NCBI GenBank assembly: GCA_009801015.1
Contig: VHZZ01000033.1
Span: 339,916 to 386,123, forward strand
DNA length: 46,208 nt
Reading direction: 5' to 3'
From: Silene noctiflora
Taxonomy: Eukaryota; Streptophyta; Magnoliopsida; Caryophyllales; Caryophyllaceae
Position numbers and translations under genes: made by a program. Every line of letters starts with the position of its first letter. The stretch's first letter is position 1. Below are positions 1-10,369 of this stretch, piece after piece. The notes beneath the pieces were generated by a model that was not told where the DNA came from, did not search any database, and was given only the letters and a program-made list of their open reading frames with translations.

Positions 1-707
1 ATTGATTTGAGGAGAGAAGGTAATTAAATTAACATATAAAACATGGCGGGACCCGTTTATAGATTATTCCTTAAATTAAGCGACCAATGGGAAGCCAAAG
101 AAAAACTTGGCTTTTATACTATGTAGATTGGTAAAAATAAAATGACTATATTTTAAAGGAAGTCGACGTATGGATAAAGGTTAATTAATAAACAAAACGT
201 CAAAAATTCTTAGGTAAGACCTGTTTTATATTTATCCCGAGATACGATGAGTTGAAACTATTCATCAACATGGGTTGATAGAATTTGAACTAAAGTCTTT
301 ATGACACATAAATCAGAAAACCCGATGACTTAGGTTATGTTTTTAGGACTTAATTTTAGTTCAACTTTAGTAGGCTTCTTTTAATCCAATCAACTTTACT
401 ATAATTCAAAAATAAAAAAATAACGTAATTGTGGAAAAATATGTTCCTCCACTCTCCTCGCATGACACTTATAAGTTATAGCAAATGGATAAATAAAATA
501 AAAAACTAAAGTTTAAAATTGGTGATCGAACCTTGACTTTTTCCTATATGTCAACTAGTTTAATTGGTAAAGTTATAAATATGATATTCATGACCTGATT
601 CAAATCCCATCAGTATCAAAATCGTCCTTATACCTCCCTTTAAAAAAATCCATTGATTTCTCGTCAAAAAACTATGCCAAACAATGGTTTTCCAGACGTA
701 TTATACA
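1..707. other. AT-rich spacer without a recognisable gene
   Basis: I see no coding exon here. Around 555-625 there is a stretch resembling a degenerate tRNA-derived (SINE-like) head in plus orientation: a box-A-like TTTAATTGGTAAAG followed by a box-B-like GATTCAAATCC. Without a tail or target duplication this is only a hint. Confidence 0.3.
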
Positions 708-828
708 CAATGGTGGAGTTAAGGGGGCTAGCAGGGGCGGTCTCCCCCCGCGGATGAAATTTTCGGAATTTTTAGTTAAAAATTTCGAATTTTTTTCGCC
801 TCATGCTTGAATTCTGGCTCTACCGGCG
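708..828. mobile_element. Small hAT-like MITE (CAGTGGTGGAG family)
   Basis: The left end CAATGGTGGAGTTAAGGGGG and the right end TTCTGGCTCTACCGGCG are inverted relatives of each other and of four other elements in the window (7800, 14761, 23895, 43202). The interior shares the GGGGG..CCCCC and TTTTTAGTTAAA motifs of those copies. The flanking 8 bases do not form a clear duplication, so the boundaries are approximate. Confidence 0.5.
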
Positions 829-945
829 ATATTTTTACATATACCTATTCTCGATGAATAATTTAATCTCACCTATACTTTCATAATTAATTTTCTTATT
901 CATTAAGAAAAGATCTCTCCAATTAATTTTAGTGTAATAAATGAT

Positions 946-1129
946 CAAAGCGTCTTGCTTGTGACGAGTACTATTCATCATAAGCTGAAGACAGATAGTG
1001 TCCCTCTCACAATAAGACAAGTGGGAGGGCAAGTGGGGGAAATAGAGCACCCTATGGTTGATGCTACTTGCATATTGTGAGAGGGAATTATCCGTCTTCA
1101 GCTTATGACGGATAGTCCGCCTTCAAACC
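946..1129 (-). mobile_element. Mutator-like MITE, GACGCTTTG family, degenerate copy
   Basis: Begins CAAAGCGTCTTGCTTGTGACG and contains the family core: GACAGATAGTG, CCTCTCACAATAAG, CAAGTGGGAGGGCAAGTGGGG, then the inverted partner CTTGCATATTGTGAGAGGG and CCGTCTTCAGCTTATGACGG. The outer right terminus (GAGAATTTGTG in good copies) is lost, and no 9-bp target duplication is visible. It lies about 220 bp upstream of the first ASR start codon. Confidence 0.75.
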
Positions 1130-1223
1130 AATAGTATTAGTGCTAAACAATTATCGTTAACATGACATGTTAACGACGCGGCTAAGTATGCCAATTTCAA
1201 ACCATTATGAATTTCCAATAAAC

Positions 1224-1231
1224 TATATAAA
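1224..1231 (+). promoter_or_regulatory. Probable TATA box of the first ASR gene
   Basis: TATATAAA in an otherwise mixed context, about 120 bp upstream of the ATG at 1353. A start site about 30 bp downstream would leave a 5' UTR of roughly 90 nt. Confidence 0.5.
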
Positions 1232-1352
1232 TACATGTTAGAACCTTATAATTTCCTACAAAATATTCAAACACAATTTGATTAATTCATTATTTTTCGA
1301 TAAAAAAATAACATAAATTTCTCGAGTTAATTATATTTTAAGAGCGAGAGCA

Positions 1353-2892
1353 ATGGCCGATGATGGTGAAGAGAAGAAGCATCATTTCCTCCATCGCAAC
1401 AAGGATAAAGACGAGACTCCCAAGGAGAAGGATCCTGAAAAGGAGTTGAAGAAGCACAAGCACCGTGAGAATCTCGGCAAGGTTACCGCCATTGCTGCGG
1501 GTGCTTATGCATTGGTATTGTTTAATTTTCTTTCTGTTCATCTTCATCGCTTTTGGTAAAGTAAATGGCACGACTAATATTAAGCTTTGTTAAACGTAAA
1601 ACAAATAATGCATGCGGTAGGGGTGAGCAAAAATATACGATACGGTTTTATAATACGAATATGATACGGTATACGGTTTGAGTTATACGGATTTCCGTAT
1701 ATACAATTCGAAAATCCGTATATACGATACGGTTTTTATAAAACCGTATCGTATCCGGGTCGGGAAAAAATGAAACCGTATATACGGTTTCTGACACGGT
1801 TTGAAGTTTTTATATAAAAAAAAATTAAAAAATACAAAGTTTCTCTATCGACTCCCACTCTTCTAACCTTTTTTATGATTTTTTTTGAGTAACCTATCTC
1901 AATAAATAATAATTAGTCCTTCACTATAGGCGGTAATGTTATAGGTAATTATTAGCTCTTGAATAATTACAATGTTTAATTGTGCATTTGTTACGAAACC
2001 GTATCCGTATATACGGATTCCGTATACACGGTTTTTCGGGGTACCCGAAAATCGTATTTATGGCTAAACCGTATCGGATCCATATAGTGATTTTTGCGAT
2101 TTTTAAAACCGTATACCCGATACGGTTTTCAAAACTTTGAGGTTTGATATTTTGCCCGAAATACCAATTTTTGCCCGAAATACCAATTTTTTTATCCGGA
2201 GAACTTTAAGAGGCCATAACTCGTGTTTACGATTTCAGAAAGAGATAATTTTTTTTTTAAATCGATCATCTTTCCAAGAATTATGATTTCAAAAAAAAAA
2301 AAAATTATCGTATTTGGATCCCGTGGCTAGGAGTTATTGCGTGTCAAAGTTTTTTTTTTTGACCGAACAAACTTTGAGTGATATATCTCTTGTTCACGAA
2401 TTCCAAACTCAACAAATTTTTTTTTTCAAGTCGTAGTTCCCGAAAAGATGATCAATTTGAAAAAAAAAAATTATCACTTTCTGAACTCGTAAACACGAGT
2501 TATAGCCTCTTAAAGTTCTTTGGATAAAAAAATTGGTTATTCCGAGCAAAAAAAACAAACCTCAAAAACACCGCGTATATTTTCCGAACGTAAAATACGC
2601 TCAAATTAGTTTAAAAAAACAAATAAAATTGTTAAATTACGAACCCTGTATCATGAGATTGTCTCATATATAAATTTATGAATTTAATATCAGCAAATAA
2701 CTTATGATATGTTTCTTGTATATACAGCATGAGAAGAACAAGGCAAAGAAGGACCCCGAGAACGCGTCAAAACACAAGGTAGCCCAGGAAATCGCAGCCA
2801 CGGTGGCCGTGGGAGCCGGAGGTTTAGCGTTTCATGAACATCACAAGAAGAAGGAAGCCAAGAAGGAGTTGAAGGAACAGGGCAAAAAATAA
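1353..2892 (+). CDS. ASR: ASR protein (ABA/WDS-induced family), first copy, two exons
   Basis: Two exons, 1353-1514 and 2728-2892, join in phase 0 (donor TTG/GTATTG, acceptor TATACAG/CAT) into a 108-residue protein. It is Lys/His/Glu-rich. The N-terminal part has a His/Lys stretch ([14 protein letters not shown]), followed by the ABA/WDS domain from about residue 32 to 101: [21 protein letters not shown], then [17 protein letters not shown], then the signature [20 protein letters not shown]. Family knowledge: ASR proteins are small, largely disordered, zinc-dependent chaperone/DNA-binding proteins of nucleus and cytosol, induced by drought, ABA and ripening. Length and single-intron structure fit the family. 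The 1213-bp intron is unusually long because it contains two repeats (1618 and 2136). A second ASR gene follows at 5057, so this is a small tandem pair. Product certain; function by homology. Confidence 0.93.
1618..2135 (+). mobile_element. Partial hAT-like MITE (TAGGGGTGAGCA type) in ASR intron
   Basis: Starts with TAGGGGTGAGCAAAAATATAC, a terminus typical of plant hAT MITEs. The body is built of ATACGGTTT/AAACCGTAT blocks in both orientations (1640-1800, 1998-2130). The matching right terminus (..GCTCACCCCTA) is absent, apparently cut by the adjoining fold-back element. Confidence 0.55.
2136..2573. mobile_element. Fold-back element (large hairpin) in ASR intron
   Basis: The left arm, about 2139-2300, and the right arm, about 2410-2572, are near-perfect inverted copies. 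Paired blocks are TTTGAGGTTTG / CAAACCTCAAA, CCAATTTTTTTATCC / GGATAAAAAAATTGG, and ACTCGTGTTTACGA / CGTAAACACGAGT. The left arm has a short direct repeat (GCCCGAAATACCAATTTTT twice at about 2156-2190). A transcript through the intron would form a stem of roughly 150 bp. Confidence 0.75.
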
Positions 2893-3167
2893 TTTCAAAG
2901 CTAATATTATTAGGAAAATTACTCCTAATTTGTATTATTTTTGTCTTGTTTTTACAATTGATGTGTGTATTTTTACATTTTTATTGTTTTTACCGAGGTT
3001 TGGTAACTTTTGTTTAATCATTTGTTTATTGTAACAGCTATTCTTATTTGTAACGAAAAAAACGCTTTAACTTCTTGATCAGCCTCGAATATGAGATTCC
3101 AAAATGTCCATCTACCATTGTACCACATTAGGGCTACGAGAGTCGACAGGGCTATATTATGTCATCA
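2893..3167. other. 3' flank of first ASR gene
   Basis: T-rich downstream region with no gene; presumably holds the 3' UTR and poly(A) site of the first ASR gene. Confidence 0.4.
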
Positions 3168-3575
3168 TCTATATACTAAAAGATTAACTCATCTCCAAAT
3201 TCTCTCGCTTAAATTTCCCACCCAAGTTATATTTTACTCGACTATTTATTTTCTAATTAATTAGTGTGCACTATCTATTTTTACTATTAAAAAATATTTA
3301 TCTCCTAATTTATTATGGGTTATTATGCTCTTTAATTTTCTGTCATTTTCAAAATGGAATTAAACTGCATTAATTTAATTAATTGTCAAATTCTCTAATA
3401 TCTTATCTAAAATACTGTGCAATAAAATAACATATTACATACAAGGTCCATGATCTTAGAAATTTTTTTATATTATCATTAATACTTTAGTAAAGAGGCA
3501 TTGTGTTTAACCGTTACCAAGGGCTTTGTTTCTAATTAAGTCGGTTGATGAAAAATTAGACTTATTCGAGTCATT

Positions 3576-3690
3576 AGCCTATATAATACGAATAAGTGCT
3601 AGTATTTTAAGTTATCGTTAGCCTATATAATACGAATAAATGCTAGTATTTTATGTTATCGTAAGCCTATATAATACGAATAAGTGTTAG
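3576..3690. repeat. 44-bp tandem repeat, about 2.6 copies
   Basis: The block AGCCTATATAATACGAATAA recurs at 3576, 3620 and 3664, giving a constant 44-bp period with a few substitutions. Confidence 0.85.
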
Positions 3691-4113
3691 AAAATTTTCC
3701 TAAAATAATTCTTGATGACAGAATATGAATGTTGTATATGTCAAACCTTATAAAATTAACGATAATACAATAGTAGTATATGCGAAAATTATTTCTATAT
3801 ATACTACTAAAAACTTCGATGTTTAAGAGTAATATATTTATAGTTTCATACGTACTTTTGGTCGCATAACCGTGATATAAGATGAAATAACTTCTTTATA
3901 AATTATCATTACCAACTCAATAGTATGGCGTGTTTAATATGTGACACCTAAAGCGGACACAGAAACGCTTTCACATAACAAGTAGACATCAGAGCAAGAT
4001 TGTCGATTTAGACTAGGTATAAGAAGAGAAAAGTTTAAGACCCCCGGGCCACGATTTGTGTTGGTGGCCTAAGGGGTATCTTTCAGTAAGGGTGTCTTTA
4101 GGAAAATACTTGT

Positions 4114-4166
4114 GTCCTCCGTTCGGAGGACATCCTCCCAAAATACACGAGTAATTCTCGTGTATT
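4114..4166. repeat. Two adjacent perfect hairpins
   Basis: GTCCTCCG-TT-CGGAGGAC (4114-4131) is followed 10 bases later by AATACACGAG-TAATT-CTCGTGTATT (4142-4166). Both stems are perfect. They lie inside the putative Helitron; their role is unknown. Confidence 0.7.
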
Positions 4167-4887
4167 AATGCTCTACAGGACTGAAAATTACACAAATTCT
4201 TATTTATCACGATAATACCCGTTTTAACGATAAACTCAGTTAATTATATACCCTAGGATAAGCATAACTGCCCAAGTAATAGTAAATAAATGGTCTTATT
4301 ATTATCAAATGAAAATATTTGGGTTCGTCTTACCATTAAAACAGATCTTACCGTCTTAAACAAGATTAGCTTTGAAATTTAACATCAATGATCGTGACAC
4401 GATACTTAATTATACATACCAGAATATGCTTAGCATTATCAACTAATCCATAGCAATTATAAATGACCTGGTCAATAATTTTAAACTATATAGTTGAACT
4501 ATATATCCGTCTTAAATTTAAGACCAGGTCAAATAATATCCCATTTAATTTGTATAAGTTAAGACAAATATTTTGTAATTTTTTAGGCATTTTATTTTTG
4601 TTTTATTTATTATATTTAACTCGTTTTAATTATATAAATATATCGTTTTAACTTTGCTCAATTCTCTTTGATTAATTTTCATTTCAAATTTTTGTTATAT
4701 CAAAATAAAATGGAGTAAAATATTAGATATTAATAAAGTGCCGATTTAAATAATACCCTCAAAAATAAAATCTCTACATATACCGCGCGCAGTGGCGTGA
4801 GATCTATACTAGTATATCATCAATAATTCATGTGAACATACAACGTGATGACAACCACTCTTACAAGACCATTAACAATTGGCTAAG

Positions 4888-4966
4888 TACGTGATTAAAC
4901 AAATTCTCAACTAACCAATAATCAAAAGGAATTAAATATAAATAAAATATAAAAAAATTACGTGTA
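4888..4966 (+). promoter_or_regulatory. Two ACGTG cores upstream of the second ASR gene
   Basis: TACGTG at 4888 and TACGTG at 4959 lie 90-170 bp upstream of the ATG. ACGTG is the core of ABA-responsive elements, and ASR genes are typically ABA-induced. Two short cores can occur by chance, so this is suggestive only. Confidence 0.35.
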
Positions 4967-5056
4967 TCCAATTATAAAATCTGCCCTGTTTAGAGACCAT
5001 TACATTGCAAATTAAAACTCATAATAATAAAAAAAGAAAATTACAAGAAAATTAAC

Positions 5057-5942
5057 ATGGCTGATGAAGAACACCACCACCACCACTTCCACCACCACGA
5101 GAAGTCGGCCGAGGAAACCATTGAAGACCTTGAGAAGGAGGTGAAGCATCACAAGCATGTCGAGCATGCTAGCGAGGCTGCTGCTGCCTCTGCTGCTGCT
5201 TATGCTCTGGTAATTACCCCATTTTGATAATTTTAGAAATTATGTTGTCTGTTTCAGTCATTTGTTTATCTTTAGATTAAAAAAAAAGAAATAAATAATT
5301 AAGGGAAAAAGAGTACAATTTTGTGATATAAACTAAATAATTCTTTTTTTTTTTCATTTTTGGAAAAAAGTTTGTTATGAAGACCGGTCAAACTATAAGT
5401 ATGTCATTTAGCCAAATTGTAGAACCCGTGGCACGGACTTGGTCCGCGCTTATGCACGGGTGAAGTCAAAAGCCTGAATTAGGTTTAATCTCAAAATCAA
5501 TTGACGATCACATATTAATGTGTGACATATATATGAGAATAGACCAATACAATATTGAATAATTTCTAATCTAAGAAAAGATCCCTCATCGAGTTATACA
5601 GACTAATATATATCACATAATAATTGATTGAGACGGAGAAAGTATATGCTACGGGCCAGCCTATATAAAAGTGCAAACAAATATTTCACAGGATTAGCTT
5701 TTGGTGCATTATATGAGTACTAATAAATGTCTAAAAATGAAATTGAATAGCATGAGAAGCATGAGGGACACAAGATCAGGGAGAAGCTGGCGGTTACGGT
5801 GGCGGCCGGAGCCGGAGGAGTAGCATTACATGAACACCATGAGGTTAAAGAAGCCAAACATGACCTTAAGGAAGAAGAGAAAAAACAACACCCTCATCAC
5901 CACCACCATTTATTTGGTTCTCATGATGATGACAATGAGTAA
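5057..5942 (+). CDS. ASR: ASR protein (ABA/WDS-induced family), second copy, two exons
   Basis: Exon 1 is 5057-5209 and exon 2 is 5751-5942, joined in phase 0 (CTG/GTAATT ... AATAG/CAT) into 114 residues. The order is: His-rich N terminus ([17 protein letters not shown]), Glu/Lys helix with [22 protein letters not shown], then [38 protein letters not shown], and a second His-rich tail ([17 protein letters not shown]). The ABA/WDS signature HEHHxxKEAK is intact. The intron sits exactly where it does in the first ASR gene (after YAL). The two His clusters are likely metal-binding, as in zinc-binding ASR proteins. The acceptor has a poor pyrimidine tract, but the better-looking CACAG at about 5691 would bring an immediate stop in frame. 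Both exons are short and easily missed by ORF scanning. Confidence 0.92.
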
Positions 5943-6748
5943 TTATTTGTCAAAATTGCTAAATTAAATATGACATATGTTTCCTTAATTTATTTCAATA
6001 AATGACTATTGTCATTGCTTTTCTAGTTTTCTTTAAATTTATCGTTAAATCATGTAAACGTGTCTGAATTACACCAGGGTTTCTTCACACTTACCATCTT
6101 CCCTTATTGTTTTGTTATAGTTGTGTAATGTACTAATATTTGCTTGGTGTTACTTTCAATTAATATATATATTTGTTGGAATTCCTTGTGGACTGTTAAA
6201 TTAGGTGATACTTTCTTCGTTCTGGTCAATTATTGTCATTTAGTTTTGGAACAAAGGTTAAGAAAAGAGGAGGAAACCAATTATAAAATGACAAGTAGAC
6301 CAAATTGAGTTTGAATGAACAAATTGTCCAATAGAAAAGACAACAATTGACCGAGACACTGCAAAATGAAATAGGACAACAAATGACATGGATGTAGGGA
6401 GTATTATAGTCTATCGGTCTTGCATTTATCTTTGTAACTTAACAATTCAAGTAAACCTGTGTATAACCGAGTTATTAATTAATATATTTACGATTAGCGG
6501 TTTCTGGGGTGATTTGTTTAAAAAAAAAACACATAGTACTCCGTATTAGATTAACAATGAAAATCTTAATATATACGGAGTATAAAATAAAGGCAAAATA
6601 AGTAATCATTTTGAGGGATATATTAATCGAGAATGAGCTACTCAGCTCGACAAGACTTGTACTAAGTAACAATTACTTCCTACATCCTAATCGTTTGTTT
6701 CCCCAATTCTTCTTTTTAGAAAAAAAAAACACGATCCAAAGTTTAAAA

Positions 6749-6788
<40 letters not shown>

Positions 6789-7090
6789 GTCCTAATTTTC
6801 CATCTTTGTTCCTACTTTGACTTCTACCGGGCTGGGGTCGGACATGGATCGGTCAAGTGGATTTGGAACGAGTTATTAGTTTTCTGTGTCTTTGTAACTT
6901 TTTGAAAATGGCTTATCCGTACCCGCTAATTTTCGCTTTAGGGATGGGCTTAGTTTAGCCTGCTGGGTGGCCCATGAACAGAGTCCATTCACCTTGTTCT
7001 TTAGCATCATGGGCATACAATACACAATTAGTGGCTTTGTGGGTGACCATATCGTTATGTTTCTCATTGGGCTTGTTAGTTGATACTAGA
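5943..7090. other. Spacer downstream of ASR pair with Stowaway-like MITE
   Basis: No gene seen. About 6205-6405 resembles a Stowaway-type MITE (TTCGTTCTGGTCAATTATTG at the left, CAACAATTGACCGAGACAC and GTAGGGAGTATT at the right). The rest is AT-rich. Confidence 0.4.
6751..6789. repeat. (AAT)n microsatellite
   Basis: Thirteen uninterrupted AAT units. Confidence 0.97.
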
Positions 7091-7764
7091 CTAGTTTAGA
7101 TCCGCGCAATGCACGGTATATAGAGTTTTTAATTTTTTTAGTTTATTATTTAAATTTTTTAAATTTTTACTTCATTAATATTTAATATTTCATTCCATTA
7201 TTTTTTGATATGAAACAAAAAAATTGAAATGGAAAACTAACCAAATAGAATTAAGTTAAGTTGTGATTTTTTTTAATGAATTTGTTTTTTTTTGTCACGA
7301 AACTAATAGTAAATACGTGTCAAGTTATTCTCTACGGTAATAATTATTTCATTACTGAAAAATTTAGTAATTTATAGTTTATAATTTAATACTAATTTTA
7401 TTTTATTATAATGAAAAAAATCATAATTTTGAATTTAATTGAAATATTAGAGTTTAATTATAATTATATTACGATTATATTTTAAGAAAAAGATAATAGT
7501 TTATTAAAAAAAAATCAATTATGTCCTTATGAAAATAGATGCATTTTCGAGGGAAAACTAAGAGAATTTATTATTCTCTTAGCAGTAAGGGGAAAAATCA
7601 TAATTATGAATTTTATTAAATGATTAAAGTTTAATTATAGGCATATATTCAATTAAAAGATAATAATAATGCAATGTATGAAAATTTACTTATTACCTTA
7701 TTTAGCTAGATGCTTTTTGGAGGGAAAACTAAGAAAATTTTTATTCTCTTAGTAGTAAGGGGGA
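7091..7764 (-). mobile_element. Short non-autonomous Helitron
   Basis: On the minus strand the 5' end is TCCCCCTTACTACTAAGAG, preceded by A. The 3' end has the hairpin CCGTGCATTGCGCGG, then ATCTAAACTAG, followed by T: the A/T insertion, CTRR end and near-terminal hairpin of Helitrons. A second copy of the 5' end motif lies inside, at about 7556-7592, suggesting a nested or tandem origin. No coding capacity. Confidence 0.65.
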
Positions 7765-7799
7765 TGTGGCATGACTCGTCTATAACCCATTGTCGAGCG

Positions 7800-7972
7800 C
7801 AGTGGTGGAAAAAGGGGGGTTAATAGGGGTCCTCGCTCCCTGACGAATAAGATTTTCGTAGTTTTTAGTTAAATTTTCCTAATTTTTTTTCATGTGTACC
7901 TTATATAATTACTCATTCGTCCCTCTTAAAAATTTTCGCTTTCCCTAAGTTCAAATACTGGCTCCGCCAATG
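7800..7972. mobile_element. Small hAT-like MITE (CAGTGGTGGAG family)
   Basis: Termini are CAGTGGTGGA and TGGCTCCGCCAATG (inverse CATTGGCGGAGCCA). It is flanked by GTCGAGCG and ATCGAGTG, an 8-bp target duplication with two changes. Confidence 0.7.
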
Positions 7973-7980
7973 ATCGAGTG

Positions 7981-8573
7981 TATGGGTCTTGAAGCGTAAA
8001 TAAATAAATTTTTTGATGAAAAACAAATATTATAGAAATTTAATTTACTCAAATTGTCTATTACGTCGGTCTCTCACCATCAGACGAGTCCATTAACCAA
8101 AAACCCAAAAACAAAACCAATTATTTAATAATCCGCACTTCACTAATTCAGTTGTTCATCTTCCAAATTAGTAACTGACGACAAAGTACTCCACTCAACA
8201 AGGCCTGGTCCCAGTCGTTTAAAATGACAACTAACAAATTCAAGGCAATATTCGACAAACTATTAATTAACAAACAAATTTTACTTGTGCCTCTCACAAC
8301 TCACAAGTTATAACAATACTCACAGCCGATTTAAATAATATTTTACGAGACGTTTTTTAAGTTAAAAGTTAAGACGACCACTAATAAAAGCTTGCTGGAT
8401 TTTGCACGTCTTCTACTTCGATTTTACGATCTGATGGAAGAGTAACTTTTTAGGCATGAAAATATAGGTCTAAAGTAGAAGGTTATCGCCCGTGGGACGG
8501 TCAGCATGCATGCAGTGGTTTAGTGGATCTTAATTAGTGGCCACCAAATGGATTAAACCCGCAACTAATTTAC
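7981..8573. other. Spacer, nothing recognised
   Basis: AT-rich sequence without an exon, RNA gene or clear repeat that I can name. Confidence 0.4.
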
Positions 8574-9175
8574 TCCCTCCGTCTCGATTAACTGTTATTC
8601 TTTGACTTTGCACAAAGACTAAGGCTCTATTTGGTAAGGCATTTCAGGTACCTGATTTGGTCAAAGTAGCTTATTTGACCAAAATTTCAGGTACCTTATT
8701 TGTTTGTCAGCGTTTGGCAAGTAGCTTATTTAACCAAATAAGCTATCTGAAATGAAATGCTACCTAGGGTAGCATTTGAGATTTCAGGTACCTGATTTGA
8801 TTTGATTTGATTTTCCCTTTTCACCCCTTAAATCTATACTATTAAATAATTGTCATATCCTTTTACGTCATTTCATCAAAATCAGTTACCTTTTCAGCTA
8901 GTTTGCCAAACATTTTTTTATATAAACAGCTACCTTATGAGTTCATAATTTTCAGCTACCTTATTAGTTATCTTTTCAGGTTTCAGTTACCTTTTTCAGT
9001 TTCCAGCTACCTTTTCAGATTTCAGCTATCTTTTCAGGTAGTTTTACCAAACAGAGCCTTAGGAAAATGAGGGTATCCATTATTAGATGACAATTGTAAA
9101 TTGAGCGTGAAGTATCAAATTGCTGGTCAAATGCATTCCTAAAATAAAAAATGACAAAAGTTAATCGAAACACCG
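8574..9175. mobile_element. Old Stowaway-like MITE split by another MITE
   Basis: The left part begins CTCCCTCCGTCTCGATTAAC, the common Stowaway terminus. The right part, after 9060, contains GACAAAAGTTAATCGAAACACCG, a degenerate inverse. The element at 8622-9059 sits between them. Confidence 0.45.
8622..9059. mobile_element. MITE with TIR AGGCTCTATTTGGTA, TA target site
   Basis: Left end AGGCTCTATTTGGTAAGG and right end TTTTACCAAACAGAGCCT are inverted repeats with TA on both sides. The interior is full of short alternating blocks TTTCAGGTACCT, TTCAGCTACCTT and TTATTTGACC. Superfamily is uncertain (TA duplication suggests Tc1/mariner type). Confidence 0.75.
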
Positions 9176-9185
9176 TAAAATAGAA

Positions 9186-9384
9186 TTACAAATTCTCAAT
9201 GAAGACGGGCATTATCCGTCACAAGTTGAAGACGGATAATGCCCCTCTCAGAATATGCAAGTGACACTATTCATGGGGTGCTCAATTTCTCCCTCACTTG
9301 CCCTCCCACTTGCCTTATTGTGAGACAGACACTATCCATCTTCAGCTTGTAACGAATAATGTCCTTCATGAGTAAAACGCTTTG
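9186..9384 (+). mobile_element. Mutator-like MITE, GACGCTTTG family
   Basis: Full-length, running from ACAAATTCTC(A)ATGAAGACGG to AACGCTTTG. Flanks AAAATAGAA and AGAATAGAA form a 9-bp target duplication with one mismatch. The internal arms AAGTTGAAGACGGATAATGC and CATCTTCAGCTTGTAACG pair. Confidence 0.85.
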
Positions 9385-9570
9385 AGAATAGAATAGGATA
9401 ATAAATAACCGAGACGGATAGAGGAACTATTACTCTTTCTGTGATTACTAGTGCGCAAAGAGTAATATTTCGTGACTTTTTTTTCGTGGTTGTGTTGCGT
9501 CCAACACAAATATACGCACAACTGTACATGCATTTGCTTAATGTTACTGAAAATAGTGTTTAGAAGAGAC

Positions 9571-9759
9571 GTAAATTCTCGTTAAAGACGGACACTATCC
9601 GTCACATGCTGAAGATGGATAGTGTCCATTTTACAATATGCAAGTGACAAATCAAGTGAGAATTAAATGGAGTACCCCACTTGCCCCCCGTGATATTATG
9701 AGAGAAGTACTATCCGTATTCAGCTTGTGACGAATAGTGTCCGTCTTCAATGAGACAAG
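9571..9759. mobile_element. Mutator-like MITE, variant with two similar ends
   Basis: Both ends are of the AAATTCTCxTTxAAGACGG type (9573 and the inverse at 9741-9757), unlike the other copies, which have one AAATTCTC and one AAAGCGTC end. The core is degenerate but recognisable. No convincing 9-bp duplication. Confidence 0.65.
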
Positions 9760-10167
9760 CCAGAGAAGAAATGCCACTACAAACCAATTATACTTTTATA
9801 AGTTCTTACAATATCGTCAAATAATAATTGTTGTGTAAAACTGCTTTATTGATAATGAGGAGGGAATTTGCAATAGTTATCTTTAGTATGTAATGAATAA
9901 ACTTTCGGGTATATGAGGTAACTAGCCTGCAAATTACGTATATCAGGTAAATTATTTGAGAGTGACAGAGTCGAAATTAAGATGACGTAACCTCATGCTA
10001 CAATCACATCACAAGATTGTTCTTGGGAAGATTGAACCCAAGTCCCTCGCAATTTTTTCCAAATTTTAACCATTCAATTTCAGGGGTAACGATATATGTT
10101 TATTCTGTAAGACGCTTTTATTCTACGATATAATTTGATGAAAGGAACATAACAATGAGGAAATCAA
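9760..10167. other. Spacer, nothing recognised
   Basis: AT-rich; no gene or clear repeat seen. Confidence 0.35.
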
Positions 10168-10176
10168 CAAAAAGTT

Positions 10177-10360
10177 CAAAGCGTCTTATTATCCGTCACA
10201 AGCTGAAAACGGATAGTGCCCCTCTTACAATAAGGCAAGTGAGAAGGCACGTTGGGGAAAATGAAGCACCCTATGAATAGTGTCACTTGCATATTATGAG
10301 AGAGATACTATCCGTGTTCAGCTTATGACGGATAGTGCCCGTATTCGTTCAGAATTTGTG
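10177..10360 (-). mobile_element. Mutator-like MITE with perfect 9-bp target duplication
   Basis: CAAAGCGTCTT ... CAGAATTTGTG, flanked on both sides by CAAAAAGTT (10168-10176 and 10361-10369). This copy is missing part of one sub-terminal palindrome. Confidence 0.92.
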
Positions 10361-10369
10361 CAAAAAGTT

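Larger units (their letters stand above)
3168..4812 (+). mobile_element. Possible non-autonomous Helitron between the two ASR genes
   Basis: The 5' end TCTATATACTAAAAG after an A matches the Helitron starts seen elsewhere in the window. A plausible 3' end at 4812 reads ATCTATACTAG followed by T, preceded by an imperfect hairpin (CGCGC..GCGTG), and is nearly identical to the 3' end at 21002. No helicase is encoded. The pairing of these two ends into one 1.6-kb element is inference; they could belong to separate copies. Confidence 0.4.

Noticed and set aside
1338..1571. Minus-strand open frame opposite ASR exon 1
   Set aside because: Antisense shadow of a Lys/Glu-rich exon; hydrophobic by complementarity.
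4013..4210. Minus-strand 65-residue open frame with Cys and Gly
   Set aside because: Runs through two hairpins and a putative Helitron, no homology recognised, no intron-exon logic.
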